This document shows, piece by piece, positions 62,799 through 64,000 of a stretch of DNA of 64,000 nucleotides; within the stretch, counting starts at the first letter, position 1, and each line of letters starts with the position of its first letter. The notes under the pieces are model-generated. The model ran no database searches and had not been told where the DNA came from. It worked only from the letters and a program-made list of their open reading frames with translations. This DNA is from Odiellus spinosus (taxonomy: Eukaryota; Arthropoda; Arachnida; Opiliones; Phalangiidae). Both the position numbers and the translations under genes were made by a program. The stretch spans positions 793,982-857,981 of the forward strand of contig CAWUCO010000001.1 of the NCBI GenBank assembly GCA_963920705.1, read 5' to 3'.

Positions 62799-64000
62799 GT
62801 CAAGTCAAACTTTTTCATTTTTCAAGTCAAACTTTTTCATTTTTCAAGTCAAACTTTTTCATTTTTCAAGTCAAACTTTTTCATTTTTCAAGTCAAACTT
62901 TTTCATTTTTCAAGTCAAACTTTTTCATTTTTCAAGTCAAACTTTTTCATTTTTCAAGTCAAACTTTTTCATTTTTCAAGTCAAACTTTTTCATTTTTCA
63001 AGTCAAACTTTTTCATTTTTCAAGTCAAACTTTTTCATTTTTCAAGTCAAACTTTTTCATTTTTCAAGTCAAACTTTTTCATTTTTCAAGTCAAACTTTT
63101 TCATTTTTCAAGTCAAACTTTTTCATTTTTCAAGTCAAACTTTTTCATTTTTCAAGTCAAACTTTTTCATTTTTCAAGTCAAACTTTTTCATTTTTCAAG
63201 TCAAACTTTTTCATTTTTCAAGTCAAACTTTTTCATTTTTCAAGTCAAACTTTTTCATTTTTCAAGTCAAACTTTTTCATTTTTCAAGTCAAACTTTTTC
63301 ATTTTTCAAGTCAAACTTTTTCATTTTTCAAGTCAAACTTTTTCATTTTTCAAGTCAAACTTTTTCATTTTTCAAGTCAAACTTTTTCATTTTTCAAGTC
63401 AAACTTTTTCATTTTTCAAGTCAAACTTTTTCATTTTTCAAGTCAAACTTTTTCATTTTTCAAGTCAAACTTTTTCATTTTTCAAGTCAAACTTTTTCAT
63501 TTTTCAAGTCAAACTTTTTCATTTTTCAAGTCAAACTTTTTCATTTTTCAAGTCAAACTTTTTCATTTTTCAAGTCAAACTTTTTCATTTTTCAAGTCAA
63601 ACTTTTTCATTTTTCAAGTCAAAATTTTTCATTTTTCAAGTCAAACTTTTTCATTTTTCAAGTCAAACTTTTTCATTTTTCAAGTCAAACTTTTTCATTT
63701 TTCAAGTCAAACTTTTTCATTTTTCAAGTCAAACTTTTTCATTTTTCAAGTCAAACTTTTTCATTTTTCAAGTCAAACTTTTTCATTTTTCAAGTCAAAC
63801 TTTTTCATTTTTCAAGTCAAACTTTTTCATTTTTCAAGTCAAACTTTTTCATTTTTCAAGTCAAACTTTTTAATTTTTCAAGTCAAACTTTTTCATTTTT
63901 CAAGTCAAACTTTTTCATTTTTCAAGTCAAACTTTTTCATTTTTCAAGTCAAACTTTTTCATTTTTCAAGTCAAACTTTTTCATTTTTCAAGTCAAACTT
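62799..64000. repeat. 22-bp satellite, about 54 copies, running off the window
   Basis: Unit CAAGTCAAACTTTTTCATTT plus TT, repeated head to tail with almost no variation; I noticed only two substituted copies (near 63622 and 63871). No spacers, so not CRISPR. It continues past the end. Confidence 0.97.

Noticed and set aside
62799-64000. CRISPR-like direct repeat array
   Set aside because: Repeats are head to tail with no spacers and the window is eukaryotic; it is a satellite.

Overview
This is a eukaryotic nuclear window, AT-rich by eye, almost certainly from an arthropod. The evidence is repeated (TTAGG)n-type telomere-like tracts, exons of arthropod-type ionotropic receptors, spliceosomal introns of 58-280 nt, and a mix of Ty3/gypsy, Helitron, Polinton/Maverick, Penelope-like and many inverted-repeat elements. 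The receptor exons look somewhat more arachnid than insect; I hold that loosely.

Layout. 1-5955: a decayed Ty3/gypsy element (gag zinc knuckle, protease, RT with its catalytic core deleted, RNase H, integrase). It carries an MBD-like domain at the end of pol, an extra zinc-knuckle ORF, and a probable 3' LTR. 5996-9603: a 5'-truncated Helitron Rep/helicase with one frameshift and two stops. 9778 to about 26700: a Polinton/Maverick (adintovirus-like) element. Its structural genes, integrase and protease are on the plus strand. Its packaging ATPase, a PP1-recruiting-like protein, a BIR protein and the protein-primed DNA polymerase are on the minus strand. A right-hand block has small genes behind TATA boxes, an intron-containing dUTPase and an unidentified spliced gene. 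Many of these genes carry frameshifts, so this is an old endogenous copy. The small accessory genes and the protease look intact.

26.8-31.9 kb: an ionotropic-receptor fragment (minus strand) whose intron-like gap holds a Penelope-like element with GIY-YIG domain between inverted repeats. 29.9-45 kb: gene-poor sequence built from inverted-repeat elements, duplicated blocks, a 106-bp higher-order minisatellite inside terminal inverted repeats, TTAGG-rich tandem repeats, a tandem array of tRNA-Glu-like units and a cluster of three hairpins. 45.7-49.1 kb: exons of a second ionotropic receptor (plus strand), four of which form a consistent gene model to the stop codon. 50.87-51.07 kb: the acidic last exon of an unidentified minus-strand gene. 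52.3-53.3 kb: a foldback element with a perfect 9-bp target duplication. 55.1-59.9 kb: a nearly intact Ty3/gypsy element with 234-bp LTRs and a 5-bp target duplication, inserted beside a decaying C2H2 zinc-finger gene. That gene (59.9-61.9 kb) is itself split by a 1.1-kb inverted repeat. 62.8 kb to the end: a homogeneous 22-bp satellite.

Most interesting points: (1) the Polinton seems armed with an IAP-like BIR protein, a short eIF2-alpha-phosphatase-recruiting-like protein and a dUTPase, and its packaging ATPase has a 94-nt intron splitting the Walker A loop; (2) an MBD-like domain sits where chromoviruses carry a chromodomain; (3) several iteron-built foldback elements share one architecture, two of them with 9-bp target duplications; (4) three tandem hairpins keep their pairing while their sequences differ.
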